A DNA stretch of 47,734 nt. Source: CALKYB01 sp964510575. GTDB taxonomy: Bacteria; Bdellovibrionota_C; UBA2361; SZUA-149; CALKYB01. The notes under the pieces are model-generated. The model saw only the letters and a program-made list of their open reading frames with translations, searched no databases and was not told the DNA's origin. Position numbers and translations under genes: made by a program. Positions 18,701 through 28,512 of this stretch are shown piece after piece (position 1 is the stretch's first letter; every line of letters starts with the position of its first letter). The stretch is from contig CAZECN010000021.1 in NCBI GenBank assembly GCA_964510575.1, positions 1 through 47,734 of the forward strand, given 5' to 3'.

Positions 18701-18753
18701 TTGTCAGATACACAGCTACGAGTATACTCCGCCCCCGCTCCTTGAAGAGGAGC
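18701..18753 (+). promoter_or_regulatory. Candidate promoter and 5' hairpin of the 18837 gene
   Basis: TTGTCA (18701-18706) and TATACT (18723-18728) are spaced by 16 bases, a good sigma-70 pair. The -10 lies in a perfect 10-bp palindrome, GAGTATACTC (18720-18729). A stem-loop GCTCCT-tgaag-AGGAGC (18737-18753) follows at the expected RNA 5' end, then a T-rich stretch. It could stabilise the transcript or act as an attenuator. Confidence 0.4.
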
Positions 18754-18836
18754 TTGTTCTTTTAAAAAATATTATACTGGTATAGTCGTCATTGAGCAGG
18801 GAATGTCCTCTGTCACTACTATAATAAGGTTAAAAA

Positions 18837-19214
18837 ATGCACTTAGGTTTTTTTAAATATTCACTAACACTGAAAACCAACAAATCTACTGGCAATTATT
18901 TCAGCGAAATGGATCTTGAATTTAAAGATTTAAATCCAAATGCTATGATTTCTAAACGTCGAAAAGCAGTTCTTTGCCTAATTGAGGATCTAAACAATTT
19001 ATCTTCACTATCAGACAACAACAGAGAAGTTAGACGTTTAATTGAAAAATTACCTAGCAGACCTTGGGAAGATCAATCTTTTTCTTTCAATGATTCCTTC
19101 GATATTCAAAGTCCAAAAGAACTTGAAATGAGTTGGCAAATTATTGTCAACGTCGAGATTAGTGATATCATGATCTCGAGCGCTTCTGGTTCAAAAGCTA
19201 ACAAAGCCGCTTAG
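18837..19214 (+). CDS. Hypothetical protein, 125 residues
   Basis: The ATG at 18837 is preceded by ATAAGG with 7-nt spacing. The product has no signal peptide or membrane helix. It is rich in Asn, Ser and Lys, with a central basic patch (MISKRRKAVLCLIEDL) and a segment SDNNREVRRLIEKLPSRPWE, and ends SGSKANKAA. I recognise no family. It sits alone between minus-strand genes, with its own apparent promoter and 5' hairpin. The long leader and lone position would fit a small regulatory or stress protein, but that is speculation. Confidence 0.55.
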   Translation: MHLGFFKYSLTLKTNKSTGNYFSEMDLEFKDLNPNAMISKRRKAVLCLIEDLNNLSSLSDNNREVRRLIEKLPSRPWEDQSFSFNDSFDIQSPKELEMSWQIIVNVEISDIMISSASGSKANKAA

Positions 19215-19399
19215 GTTTACTAACAATCATGGGGAGGTAAGGATACCACCCCATGATCAAAGATTTAAGACTCAAGGCTCACTTCAGAATTAATAATACT
19301 CAGAGGTTAATTTAGAGGTTGTCAAAAGTTTATGATGTTCTTTGCTCAATGATGGCAACCAGAAAAAATTGCTTTTAAATAAGGCTTACCCAAAAATTC

Positions 19400-19989
19400 C
19401 TAAAATCTTCGGACTGTCCATGACTGAAAAGAATGCAAATCGTCGCTACATGGCTCCAGGCTAAGCTTCTTTATTTGATGCTTTTTACTGCGGCCGAACC
19501 TAGAATTTTCACCCGCTGTAAAACACATACTAGGAGCAGAAAGAGGAGTGATCTGACCATCCCCACTAAAATTGATTTGCTGAAGTTCACTATTTCCGCA
19601 GGTAGCTAGAGTCGCCTTGAACCAGCTTCTAACCCGGTAAGCTCAACGCAGACGTCATAGATAGGCATGTAGAGGATGCCACCAGAAAACTTACTCGAGT
19701 CAAAAGTCTGATCTGATCCCAATTCCCCTTGGTAGGAGTAACAGGTGTGAGCTTGTAGACCATTGCCAGGATCCACATTTTTATTACCCCCAGCTATATC
19801 CAGACAATACTCACTAGTAACACCATCAAGCTTAGCCTTAAGAGCTATTTCCACTCCATCTCCACTAATAAAACTAGCAGCCTTCGGGATGGCTGACTCT
19901 GGAGTAGCCGAACTAGAAATCCTTGAAGCAGTCTCACAAGCCGCTAACCAAATGGCCAAAACTAACAAGACAATAGTTCTTCTTTTCAT
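19400..19989 (-). pseudogene. Ricin-B-like lectin lipoprotein with a frameshift
   Basis: The ATG at 19989 follows GGTAGGAG. The product begins with a lipoprotein signal (IWLAAC, Cys18) and a beta-trefoil-like segment (YCLDIAGGNKN, LQAHTCYSYQGELGSDQ, VCVELTGLEAGS). That frame stops at 19606. The shifted frame continues immediately with ATLATCGNSELQQINFSG, then a third trefoil-like unit with MCFTAGEN, and ends QSWTVRRF at stop 19400-19402. The repaired product would be about 196 residues. The break lies around 19614-19625 and needs one added base. Ricin-B domains bind sugars. Whether this is decay or a base-call error cannot be told from one sequence. Confidence 0.7.
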
Positions 19990-20069
19990 GCTCCTACCTC
20001 AAATCTTTAAAATATTATTGAAATTCGCTTTTAGGTCTTAGGATAGCTAAATTGCAATACCAGCACTGC

Positions 20070-20108
20070 AAATAAAAAAGGCCCCAGTGTTTATCCACTG
20101 GAGCCTTT
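20070..20108 (-). terminator. Terminator of the second giant surface-protein gene
   Basis: Same stem, loop and T-run as at 11321-11360, inside the identical repeat. It lies 26 bp after the stop of copy 2. Confidence 0.9.
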
Positions 20109-22317
20109 CTACCTAGGACTTATTAGCCTAGCTCTACTGAAGAGCAGAGGATGAAGATAGTCCTGTTTCTGGCTCGATTCTTACAACCTCACCCACTATC
20201 TCTCTTCCACCAATTCCGGTCAGTCTCAGCCAGTTATTCTGACCAAGGAAGGTGTTGTAGCTAGCCACCGAAGTATCTCCACAAACTCCCCCGTCACTTC
20301 TTCTGGTATAAGCAGAGCTTACGTTTCCAGCTTCAGCATCTCTGAAGTAGAAGTTAGACTCTACACTCAGTGGCTGCGCGTTCAGCGCACATACTGTTGC
20401 TACTCCTGCTCCACCTGCTGGAAGTGAGCCATTGGTATTGATATGAGCCTGACCTTTAGCCGGGATACTAATCACTGCTGGGAAGTTCAGAGCAGACAGT
20501 CCACCTGTCGCCATTTGAACATTCACAGAAGCTTCCTCGCTGCCAAGGTTACTCACTACCAACCAGTTCTCTCCATCAGCACCCGAAGACACTGAAGCAT
20601 ACATGCAACCTGTCTCTCCAACAGCAGCGTCCGAAGAGCTTGAGAAATCAAAGCCTCCTGAAACTGCTGGGTTCGACCCGTAACGCATTACTCTTGCAAA
20701 GTAGCTTGCTTCTGGATCTGTTGGTATCAACTCAACTATTCCAACATTGCTTGGTCCAGGGTTCTCATGTCCTGCCTGTAGGTCACGTCTAGCTTGAGAA
20801 GGAATAACCACCTCCTCACTCTCAACTAGTGCTCCTGCAACATCATAGATGTTCTTTGTGAACCCTAGGTCTCCACCAGAGAGGTTTATCACCTCTAGCC
20901 AGTTGTAGACTGGGTTCGCTGCATCCGCAGGATTCAAGCTTGGTTGGAACGTATTGTAACTCGTATACGTTTTACCTGTGCTCATGTTAACCAGTGGCAA
21001 GTTCAGGTCAAAGTCATATCCACCTGAGCCTGAAGCATCTAGTTTAAACCTTGCTAGGTTTCCACTAATACAGCCGCTGTTCTCATAAGACAGAGTAACT
21101 GTTCCTACTTGGTCAACTTGGTAGCCTTCAAGAGCGTTCAAGCTAACATCAAGCTGAGAGTTTCCTGCAAATTCCATTACCTGGCTTGACCGCTCAATCC
21201 CATCTGCATCAAAGAGCGTAAGCTCTACTGCTTCTGCAGAAGGACAAGTGTTTTGAACAGTTAGGATATTAAACTGCTCAAGGAAGCCGTTCCATGGAAC
21301 TACTAGTGGATTGTCCTGACTATCATCAAAGCAAGTTCCTGCTAAAGCCGATAAACTTGGCTCCGAGGTTCTTACTATCTCAACCAAACCATACTGGTCC
21401 GCAGTAAGGTTAAATGGTGGAGACTGAAGGTTAAGCTCTGTTGCTTGACCAGGGTGAACCCAACCAGCCTCAGAAGCAATCAACTCTCCAGCTGCGTCAA
21501 AGATGTTGATTACAACGTCCACGACCTCTGCTGGGATAATCCCTGCATCAAAGGTTAGGTTATTCTCTCCTTCTCCAAGAACAATGATTGGAGTTGAGCC
21601 TGTTAGAGGATCAACACTACTGTCTAGTGCTGGGTCCCCGCCTTGACCTTGTGGTGAAAAATCAAACCCTGTCGGTGGCGTAACTGTCACTTGGTAGTTC
21701 AAGCCTGGGAACAGATTCGGAAAGAAATACATTCCGTTTTCATCTGTTACAGAAGTAAACACTTGGTCATCTGTTCCACCAAGAACTCCGTCTAGGCCAA
21801 AACAAACAAGTGTTACGATAACACCAGGAACTGGTGCTTCACCTGGATCCTGGATTCCATCAGCATTGTCATCGAAGAATACTGTATCTCCAAGACTTGC
21901 TAGCGGAATAGTATAACCAAAGTCCTGGTCAAGATCATCTTCTACATCAAGAATCTCTCCAGTTACTGGGTCAATCACTGGTCCAATACTAGTAACACTC
22001 ATGTCGTCCCCTGCTCCGTCGAAGTCAAAGGTCTGAGTTAGTCCTGGAGGCAAGGTAGAAGTATCTACCATTACTGTGTAGTCCCCTGGAGGCAGGTTAT
22101 CAAACAGGTAGTTACCGTTTGCATCCGTGACTGCTGTATACGGAACTGCTCCTGGAAAGCCAGCTGGAACTACTGCGCCAGTTACCGGATCCTGAAAAAT
22201 TGGATTCCCTAATCCATCAAGCAGCTTCATGGTAACGCCTGCTAGTGGAAGGTCGCCTGCATCTTCTATCCCGTCTGCATTCACATCAAGGAAAACTGTG
22301 TCGCCTATTGAACCTGC
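20070..22317. repeat. 2,248-bp direct repeat, copy 2
   Basis: Partner of 11322-13569, same orientation, no gaps in the alignment. The left edge is in the A-run beside the terminator. The right edge is at the codons just before the first SdrD-B-like domain. Confidence 0.95.
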
Positions 22318-25300
22318 AACGAGTTCGGCACAGACATCATTAGAGATAACGTCCAAAGTGCAACTCTCTATCTGGGCACCGAAGTTATTACAGAAAATAT
22401 CACCCTCAAGTCCTATTGTCGGCTGAACAGCAATATCTATGATCCGTTCAGGGTCTCCGGCAGGAAAGGCGCTAGATGATGTAAAACGAAGCGCTGTAAC
22501 TGTGTCATCAAATGGAGGAGGGCCAGGCAGCCAAGTTGTAGCACCTGTTCCAGCTCCGAGAGGATCCGTTGCGCCATTGGCATCCAACAGTCCATTAGAA
22601 CAGATTTGCATTAACAATGGGTTAGTTGCTCTGGTATCTCCTGCTGGCCAGTTGTCTGGATGGCAAGGCTGATGCTGAATAGTCGCAGGAGCATCTATGG
22701 AGTATTCCACTACTTCTGCATTGTTAACCGTTAGAGCTGTTAAAGCTACAGTTCCAGTGAACATACTTGCAAATGGAGTCCTTATCGTACTTGGACCTGC
22801 ATCACTGAGGTTCGGAAGAACATCAATTAACTGGCCTAGTCCAAAGTCACTACCTCCAAGGTTTCGATAACCAAGACTAAATATAAATGGTGCGCCTACA
22901 GGCACAACCACATTTTCGTCGTTCAGGTTGATCTGTTTTCTCACTGCAAATCCAGAATCATTGACCACCACCAAACTGGTATCAGCCTCTAAGGAATCAG
23001 GGCTCGAGTTATTAACTAGGTCAGCAAAATCAGAAGAAATTTCTACTTCGTTAGTAAAGCTACCAGTAGTCGCATCACTCGCCACTATCGTATTCAAAGT
23101 AAAAGGTTCGAGAGGATCGCCCACCTGGTAACCTGGAATAGTCCAAGTAATTACGTTACCTGCCACTAACGCAGTACACCCCGGTATTTGCGCCGCACAG
23201 TCATCTCCAACGTAAATTAATTCTGGAGGAAGAGTATCGGTAATTGTCATTGTTACCGCGGAGGCGTTTGAACCTGCTGTTCTAGCATCAATTGTAAAAT
23301 CAACTGGGTCGAATGGTCTAACCTCTGTCAGACTCACCGGAGAAGTCACTTTAGAAACCCCCATTGAAGAGTCTACAACGGTAACTCGGTCAACACTCAA
23401 TCTTGAAGTACAGAAAAGTGGATCTGTGGGGTCTGCAACAACACCAGCAAAACTATAGTTAACCGCTGTATCGGATACTGGGTCAATCCACACATCCGCG
23501 ATATAGTCACTAGATCTTGCAGTTGTATTACAAAGAATGTCACCAGTAGAAATAGCCGGATCATCTTTAATTCTTAAATTGAAAGAAAAGTGAGATTGAA
23601 CGGTACCCGTCAATGCCCCAAAAGGAGAAAGAGCTATGGTATTAGCTGTGGTGTGCGGCCAGAGCATTCTGACCTTGGTCACACTGGCAGCACCTCCCGG
23701 TAAAGTATTGAAGTCTGAAACCCAGTTATTAGTATTGTCACATGTAGCTTCATTCGAATTTGGGAGATTAGGGCTATCAGAAAACTCCACCACCACTCCC
23801 TGAGGAGTCGCATCATCATATTCAATCCTCTCATCAGCAGGAAGACTGAGCAAGATACTTCCGTATCTAATCACCGGATTAAAAAGTCCGTGATAAGGAA
23901 CCCTAGCTCCCAGCTGAGCTGCTGGTCTTCCATGAAGTATGGCATCAAGCTGGACTCCAACGGGATCGACCCCAGCGAACTCAAATAACGAGGTGTCAAT
24001 AGTGTCACAAACACCTAAATTCTCTTCACGAGTTATACTACCTCTAACAAGAGAAATAGTGGTTTCAATAATTTCACCCTTGGCCCCTGCTCGCGCATAG
24101 GGTTTGGCTATGATAATTCCATCGAAACCTTTTCGTTGAGTAAATCCAGGAGCATTCGGAGCCTCTCCAACGAGAAAATCAGCCGTAGCAGATTCAGCAC
24201 CTAGATTTGCCGTTCCTGTCACTGAAGTTAAAGGAGCGGGATTACCATTGAGTTCAGTTATCGTTACTTCATTTAAGATATCAATGGTCTCAGCGACTGC
24301 TGGGTCTTGATCGATATCAGGCTCGGGAACCCAAACAAAGAGATTAAAACTTGCAATCCGCTGATTAGTAACTGGAACACCAGTTAGACTTATTTCAATT
24401 GGAGCCCCTGGGCCACCTGGCTGAGTACAGGCTATTGAATAAGATGCCGCACCTACTGGACTACAAGCTGTGACTCCAGGCGCCACAAAGGGTTCAAGGG
24501 TATCAGAAGCTGAGATATCACCTAATATGAGGTGAGTTATTGTGGCATCATCGCTCAGACCAATGTCTGCAAGACCACCAACATTGGCAAGCAATTCTGA
24601 ACCTGGAGCGTAATTAATATCGATTCTCCAGATCATCATCTGACCCTGAACACCAAAAGGGGAGCTCGCAGCATTGAAAGCTGGCGGCGTAAATTCAAAC
24701 TCATCTACAATTGGCAAGCCCGCCACAGATTTACCAACGTTGACGCGAAAAATTGCTGTAATTTCAGTTTGAACTGGACCAGAGCACTGAGCAGAGACTT
24801 CTCCACCAGGATCAACGGTTCCATCCGTTAAGGACCCACCAGTGTTAACGTTACCATCTGACTCAGAACAAACAGATGCTTGGATGATGTCACCATTTGC
24901 TCCAACAGCTGTTGCTGTTGGTTTGATTAGACGCTTAGTCCCTTCTTCAAGAGGCCCCAGGTTACAAATCAAAGTATCATTTCTGAAGTCACCTGTAGTA
25001 TCCAGAACTTCGGAATCAGGAACTACCCCGTCATCGACTGTGCTAAGACAAGACTCAGGCACCCCTGTCCATGAGGCCTTATCATTTAGATTTAGCGTCA
25101 ATACATTGTTCGTATCTGAAGCGTCATTAACTGTGAACTCGACATTATAGGTAACCACGTCAAAGTTTCTAACCACGCCATTGTTCACACTATCATCTAG
25201 GCCTGGGCCAGACACAGCATCAAAAGGAGCGGTCCCATCCTCGCAAACACTTATAGCCGATTCTGTGTAGGGAGGTTGTTGAGCAACAGCTCTCGTGGCA

Positions 25301-25362
25301 CCAAGACTAATAGAAACTGTAAGAAAGAAAAAAAGGATGAGGTTGATACGTGAGAATAGCAC
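20134..25362 (-). CDS. Giant exported DUF11/SdrD-B-like surface protein (copy 2)
   Basis: 1742 residues starting at ATG 25362, with a signal peptide (MLFSRINLILFFFLTVSISL, cut near RAVAQ). The N-terminal 1014 residues align with those of copy 1 but are clearly divergent. Both share the opening EDGTAPFDA/QDGTSPFDG theme, VVRNFDVVTYNVE, the ICDTIDTS/VCDTIDTS block, a DUF11-like repeat near 700 (TMTITDTLPPELIYV) and CHPDNWPAGD. From residue 1015 the protein is identical to copy 1: two SdrD-B-like domains and the unknown tail ending SSSSALQ. The MCP gene lies upstream in the same direction, 264 bp away. Likely secreted and surface-bound; the anchor is unknown. Confidence 0.85.
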   Translation of the reverse strand: MLFSRINLILFFFLTVSISLGATRAVAQQPPYTESAISVCEDGTAPFDAVSGPGLDDSVNNGVVRNFDVVTYNVEFTVNDASDTNNVLTLNLNDKASWTGVPESCLSTVDDGVVPDSEVLDTTGDFRNDTLICNLGPLEEGTKRLIKPTATAVGANGDIIQASVCSESDGNVNTGGSLTDGTVDPGGEVSAQCSGPVQTEITAIFRVNVGKSVAGLPIVDEFEFTPPAFNAASSPFGVQGQMMIWRIDINYAPGSELLANVGGLADIGLSDDATITHLILGDISASDTLEPFVAPGVTACSPVGAASYSIACTQPGGPGAPIEISLTGVPVTNQRIASFNLFVWVPEPDIDQDPAVAETIDILNEVTITELNGNPAPLTSVTGTANLGAESATADFLVGEAPNAPGFTQRKGFDGIIIAKPYARAGAKGEIIETTISLVRGSITREENLGVCDTIDTSLFEFAGVDPVGVQLDAILHGRPAAQLGARVPYHGLFNPVIRYGSILLSLPADERIEYDDATPQGVVVEFSDSPNLPNSNEATCDNTNNWVSDFNTLPGGAASVTKVRMLWPHTTANTIALSPFGALTGTVQSHFSFNLRIKDDPAISTGDILCNTTARSSDYIADVWIDPVSDTAVNYSFAGVVADPTDPLFCTSRLSVDRVTVVDSSMGVSKVTSPVSLTEVRPFDPVDFTIDARTAGSNASAVTMTITDTLPPELIYVGDDCAAQIPGCTALVAGNVITWTIPGYQVGDPLEPFTLNTIVASDATTGSFTNEVEISSDFADLVNNSSPDSLEADTSLVVVNDSGFAVRKQINLNDENVVVPVGAPFIFSLGYRNLGGSDFGLGQLIDVLPNLSDAGPSTIRTPFASMFTGTVALTALTVNNAEVVEYSIDAPATIQHQPCHPDNWPAGDTRATNPLLMQICSNGLLDANGATDPLGAGTGATTWLPGPPPFDDTVTALRFTSSSAFPAGDPERIIDIAVQPTIGLEGDIFCNNFGAQIESCTLDVISNDVCAELVAGSIGDTVFLDVNADGIEDAGDLPLAGVTMKLLDGLGNPIFQDPVTGAVVPAGFPGAVPYTAVTDANGNYLFDNLPPGDYTVMVDTSTLPPGLTQTFDFDGAGDDMSVTSIGPVIDPVTGEILDVEDDLDQDFGYTIPLASLGDTVFFDDNADGIQDPGEAPVPGVIVTLVCFGLDGVLGGTDDQVFTSVTDENGMYFFPNLFPGLNYQVTVTPPTGFDFSPQGQGGDPALDSSVDPLTGSTPIIVLGEGENNLTFDAGIIPAEVVDVVINIFDAAGELIASEAGWVHPGQATELNLQSPPFNLTADQYGLVEIVRTSEPSLSALAGTCFDDSQDNPLVVPWNGFLEQFNILTVQNTCPSAEAVELTLFDADGIERSSQVMEFAGNSQLDVSLNALEGYQVDQVGTVTLSYENSGCISGNLARFKLDASGSGGYDFDLNLPLVNMSTGKTYTSYNTFQPSLNPADAANPVYNWLEVINLSGGDLGFTKNIYDVAGALVESEEVVIPSQARRDLQAGHENPGPSNVGIVELIPTDPEASYFARVMRYGSNPAVSGGFDFSSSSDAAVGETGCMYASVSSGADGENWLVVSNLGSEEASVNVQMATGGLSALNFPAVISIPAKGQAHINTNGSLPAGGAGVATVCALNAQPLSVESNFYFRDAEAGNVSSAYTRRSDGGVCGDTSVASYNTFLGQNNWLRLTGIGGREIVGEVVRIEPETGLSSSSALQ

Positions 25363-25625
25363 TGATAATATCCCTTTGTTGTAGTTCTTGTTTAATACGA
25401 TAACTAGGTAATTGTTATCCGGTTTAATCTCACCTGAAAAGGGAAATTTTACAGCTTTTACTTTAATTTTAGTGTGGAATGTCTTTTAGTAGGAGCTATG
25501 CAGATTGAAGTTTAGAGGCTATCTGACCGACAACCCAAATGGCGTTAAGAAAAAATTCCTTCTCAAAAAGCCCTGACTATTAAATAGAATTTATAACAAA
25601 AAATGCTTTCAACTGAAAACCGAGG

Positions 25626-27287
25626 TTAATTCGGTAGTTGAGGCCGTTCACCTTCCTCAAGTCGACTTTCCTCGCTTGCTTCAGCCTTCTCCTTTCCTAG
25701 GCTACTCTCTTCTAGTCGCCTTCTAGAGTCAGGATTCAAGGTATGGGCGATCAAAGTTGAACCTCTCTCTTGAGATCGTTTAGCGAAATCACCACAAACA
25801 ATTTGAAGCAATTCCCGAACAATTTCATTTACACTACTCGCTTGAGTAAGCAATTCACGCGACGAAACTGCTGCTGCTTCTGAAGAAGCAGCGTTAGTTT
25901 GAGTAATATCATCAATTTTAGCCAAAGCTATCTCTACCTGCTCCAAAGCATCCGATTGATCACTACAGGCAAAGGCAATTTCCTTAACTAAGCCCGAGGC
26001 TCTCTCGGAATCACTGGAAATATTCTCCAGAACTTCCATCGTAGATTTCGAAACCTCCACTCCCTCTAAGGCAGTTTCTTTCGAAATTTGAATTCGATTC
26101 GAAGTACTCTTAGCTGCTTCGGCACTTCTTTGCGCTAAATTTCTAACTTCGTTGGCAACTACAGCAAAACCTTTTCCTGCCTCGCCAGCTCTCGCAGCCT
26201 CGACCGCTGCATTCAAAGCTAATAGATTTGTTTGAAAAGCTATCTCATCAATCACTTTAACAATCTCAGTAGTCTCTTCAGTGGCACTCTTAATAGAATC
26301 CATAGCTTTCACCACTTTCTCCATCGAGGTAACGCCAAGCTCAGAACTATTTTTTGCTCGTTCAGAAAGTCGATCCGCTTCTGAAGCATTGATCGCGTTT
26401 TGTTGAACCATGGCTGTAACAGTTCCGGTTGACGCTATCGTTTTAGTCAACACTCTCGCCTGGTCTGCAGTTAGTAGAGCCAGGCTCTCTCCACCAGCCG
26501 CTATTTGATTGGCTGAACTTCGTACCGTATGTGCTCCGATATCCAGTTTTTCGATAATCCGATTCAGTCTTCTGGATAGCCATATTGAAAATAAAGTTGC
26601 TAGTATTCCTCCTGCGAAAGCAGCAAAAAACATCATCCAAACTGACTGACGTTGAAGTTCCGAATTGTTATCGATTATTCTCTTCGCCGAATCATCAGCT
26701 TCTTGAGAAGCTCCATCGACTTTCAGCCTGGCCTCTTGAGCCTCCTCTTTCGCAACCTTCAAATCTTCCTCTATCTTTACATGAGCCTTGTTGGATAATT
26801 CTCGACCCTGCTGGACCAACAAATTACCCTCCGTTCGATCATCCTCAACGAATGACTCATAAGCTGAGGTCATTACCTCACCGTAGGACTTCTTGAGACT
26901 AGTAAGTTCCGCTGATAGATTTGGCTTAAAACTCGCTAAGTTAGCAAGCTCTGTCTCCAGTTTTTCCGCTGCTTTTTCTACATTAATCTCTGAGTCGTTT
27001 TGCCAGCTCAAAGCAAGCTCGGTTGACCAGTAGGCGTATTGAGAAAATGACTGAAGCACATTCTTCATACTCTGGTATCGATCAAAAGATTCTCCCTGAG
27101 ACTGAACCGCCAATGCTTGATTAGCCACGACTTTTCTCTGAAGTTGCATCTGCTCTGATAGGAATGAGCTTTGACCATTCAGTTGAAAGTAAAAGTAGGC
27201 GAGCGAGCCGATTAACATCGAAATGAGTATAGTTGCCAAACCAGCTATTTTGGTCGTAAGGCTGCTATTTTTAAGTAAAAATTCCAT
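25626..27287 (-). CDS. Methyl-accepting chemotaxis protein
   Basis: A 553-residue transducer. The first membrane helix is at about 13-33, then a helical, mostly periplasmic sensor region (about 34-210) of four-helix-bundle look with long coiled stretches. The second helix is at about 216-238 (MMFFAAFAGGILATLFSIWL). The signalling domain has the invariant hairpin tip DEIAFQTNLLALNAAVEAAR, then AGEAGKGFAVVANEVRNLAQ. A HAMP domain is short or degenerate. There is no C-terminal CheR-binding pentapeptide; the end is a Glu-rich tail (ERPQLPN). The gene ends 264 bp before the giant protein copy 2 and lies beside CheY/CheA, with which it should form arrays. Confidence 0.95.
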   Translation of the reverse strand: MEFLLKNSSLTTKIAGLATILISMLIGSLAYFYFQLNGQSSFLSEQMQLQRKVVANQALAVQSQGESFDRYQSMKNVLQSFSQYAYWSTELALSWQNDSEINVEKAAEKLETELANLASFKPNLSAELTSLKKSYGEVMTSAYESFVEDDRTEGNLLVQQGRELSNKAHVKIEEDLKVAKEEAQEARLKVDGASQEADDSAKRIIDNNSELQRQSVWMMFFAAFAGGILATLFSIWLSRRLNRIIEKLDIGAHTVRSSANQIAAGGESLALLTADQARVLTKTIASTGTVTAMVQQNAINASEADRLSERAKNSSELGVTSMEKVVKAMDSIKSATEETTEIVKVIDEIAFQTNLLALNAAVEAARAGEAGKGFAVVANEVRNLAQRSAEAAKSTSNRIQISKETALEGVEVSKSTMEVLENISSDSERASGLVKEIAFACSDQSDALEQVEIALAKIDDITQTNAASSEAAAVSSRELLTQASSVNEIVRELLQIVCGDFAKRSQERGSTLIAHTLNPDSRRRLEESSLGKEKAEASEESRLEEGERPQLPN

Positions 27288-27439
27288 ATTGCCCCTATTT
27301 ATTTTTCGGCCCTAGAAGGGGAATACTTGAGTTTAATCTAGGTCTGCCTAAATAGAGCTAAGGAACCGGACTTATTGAGATTTAGTATCCTTTATAGGCT
27401 TTGAATACACCGCTCTCCATTTCGTCTTTACTATGGTGA

Positions 27440-27973
27440 GTGCTCCTACCTAGCGCCTCCAGGATAATGTCTTTAAAGCTCTTAGGTTTTCAGCTATATT
27501 TAGCTTTTTTGTTTATGTATCGATATCTCTATTTATTCTTGGCCTTTTGCCTCTTCTCCTCAGCGTTTGCTGTTGCAGAACCTGTTGTCATTTTAGTCAA
27601 CAGTCGAAACCCTGTTGACTCTCTAAACAAAGAACAGGTTAAAAGGTATTTCCTACTAGTTGAAAAGAAATGGCCAAGCGGTGAAAAAGTTAATCCCCTA
27701 GGTCTAAAGGATGACCTGCCAACCAAAAGTAATTTTATTTCATCTGTTCTGAATCTAAGTCGTTCTGCCTACAGCAGGCACTGGTTAAGTGCAAAACAAA
27801 GAACTGGTGAAGTGGAGCCAAGAAGAGTTAAGTCAGAAAGGTATGTCTCTCGAATTGTCGGCTCTGGACTCAATTCAATTGGATATGTATCCCTGCCCTT
27901 TTACGAGTCTCTTCCCGATAAGGATAAGGAAACCTTGAAAGTAGTTTTCAAGGGCCAGATGAAAGACTCTTAG
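27440..27973 (+). CDS. PBP-like (PstS-type) short periplasmic protein
   Basis: The frame opens at GTG 27440. A more convincing signal peptide starts at ATG 27515 (MYRYLYLFLAFCLFSSAFA), and an ATG at 27467 is also possible, so the start is uncertain. The mature part resembles the short phosphate-type substrate-binding fold: EPVVILVNSRNPVDSLNKEQ, KRYFLLVEKKWPSGEKVNPL, SAYSRHWLSAKQRTG and a final GSGLNSIGYVSLP. It is about half the length of a normal PstS. Short PBP-like proteins of this kind are often found beside chemotaxis or two-component genes. Here the gene lies between the MCP (divergent) and CheY (convergent), so it may feed a ligand signal to the MCP. That link is inference. Confidence 0.65.
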   Translation: MLLPSASRIMSLKLLGFQLYLAFLFMYRYLYLFLAFCLFSSAFAVAEPVVILVNSRNPVDSLNKEQVKRYFLLVEKKWPSGEKVNPLGLKDDLPTKSNFISSVLNLSRSAYSRHWLSAKQRTGEVEPRRVKSERYVSRIVGSGLNSIGYVSLPFYESLPDKDKETLKVVFKGQMKDS

Positions 27974-27986
27974 GCTAATTGATTAT

Positions 27987-28361
27987 TTAGCTTTTACCAA
28001 TAGCTTCAATAGTCTTTTCAAATTCCTCAGGCTTTATCGGCTTTAAGATTCTATCCTGGACTCCTAAATCCTCTAGCTCTTTCTTTCTCTCCTCACTTCC
28101 TTCAGTTGTAACGACAACAACCTTAGTTTGATCGTAACTTTCGTGACTAGAAAAGTTTTCAAGAAATTCAAATCCGTTCATCAACGGCATATTTAGATCC
28201 AAAAAAATAAGTTCAAAGCCATGCTCCTCAACCAACTCAAGAGCCTGCTCTCCATTCTCAGCTTGAAAGACCTCTGCTCCCTTAAGATCTGTATTCTGCA
28301 GTAGTTTGCTAATTACTTTTCTTATTACCATCGAGTTATCGACTATAAGTATTTTTTCCAT
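27987..28361 (-). CDS. cheY: CheY-like single-domain response regulator
   Basis: The start is chosen at ATG 28361, with GAGG 6 bases upstream; the frame extends upstream to 28409 without support. The 124-residue receiver has acidic residue Asp8 (the usual second Asp is Asn9), phospho-acceptor Asp55 in FLDLNMP, Thr85/Thr86 in VVVVTTEG and Lys107 in ILKP. No output domain. With CheA encoded just upstream on the same strand, it is the likely phospho-partner acting on the motility apparatus or as a phosphate sink. The gap to CheA is about 150 bp. Confidence 0.9.
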   Translation of the reverse strand: MEKILIVDNSMVIRKVISKLLQNTDLKGAEVFQAENGEQALELVEEHGFELIFLDLNMPLMNGFEFLENFSSHESYDQTKVVVVTTEGSEERKKELEDLGVQDRILKPIKPEEFEKTIEAIGKS

Positions 28362-28512
28362 GACAAACCTCAAACTGAAATAAAACCGCTTACTTGGCGG
28401 TGTAACCAAAAAAACTTACTTGCTACATTATTAGGTCGACTCTTTATCGCATTTACTGAAACCAATTTAATTCTTAGTATTATCTACTGCTTAAGATGTG
28501 CTTCAGTTGCCT

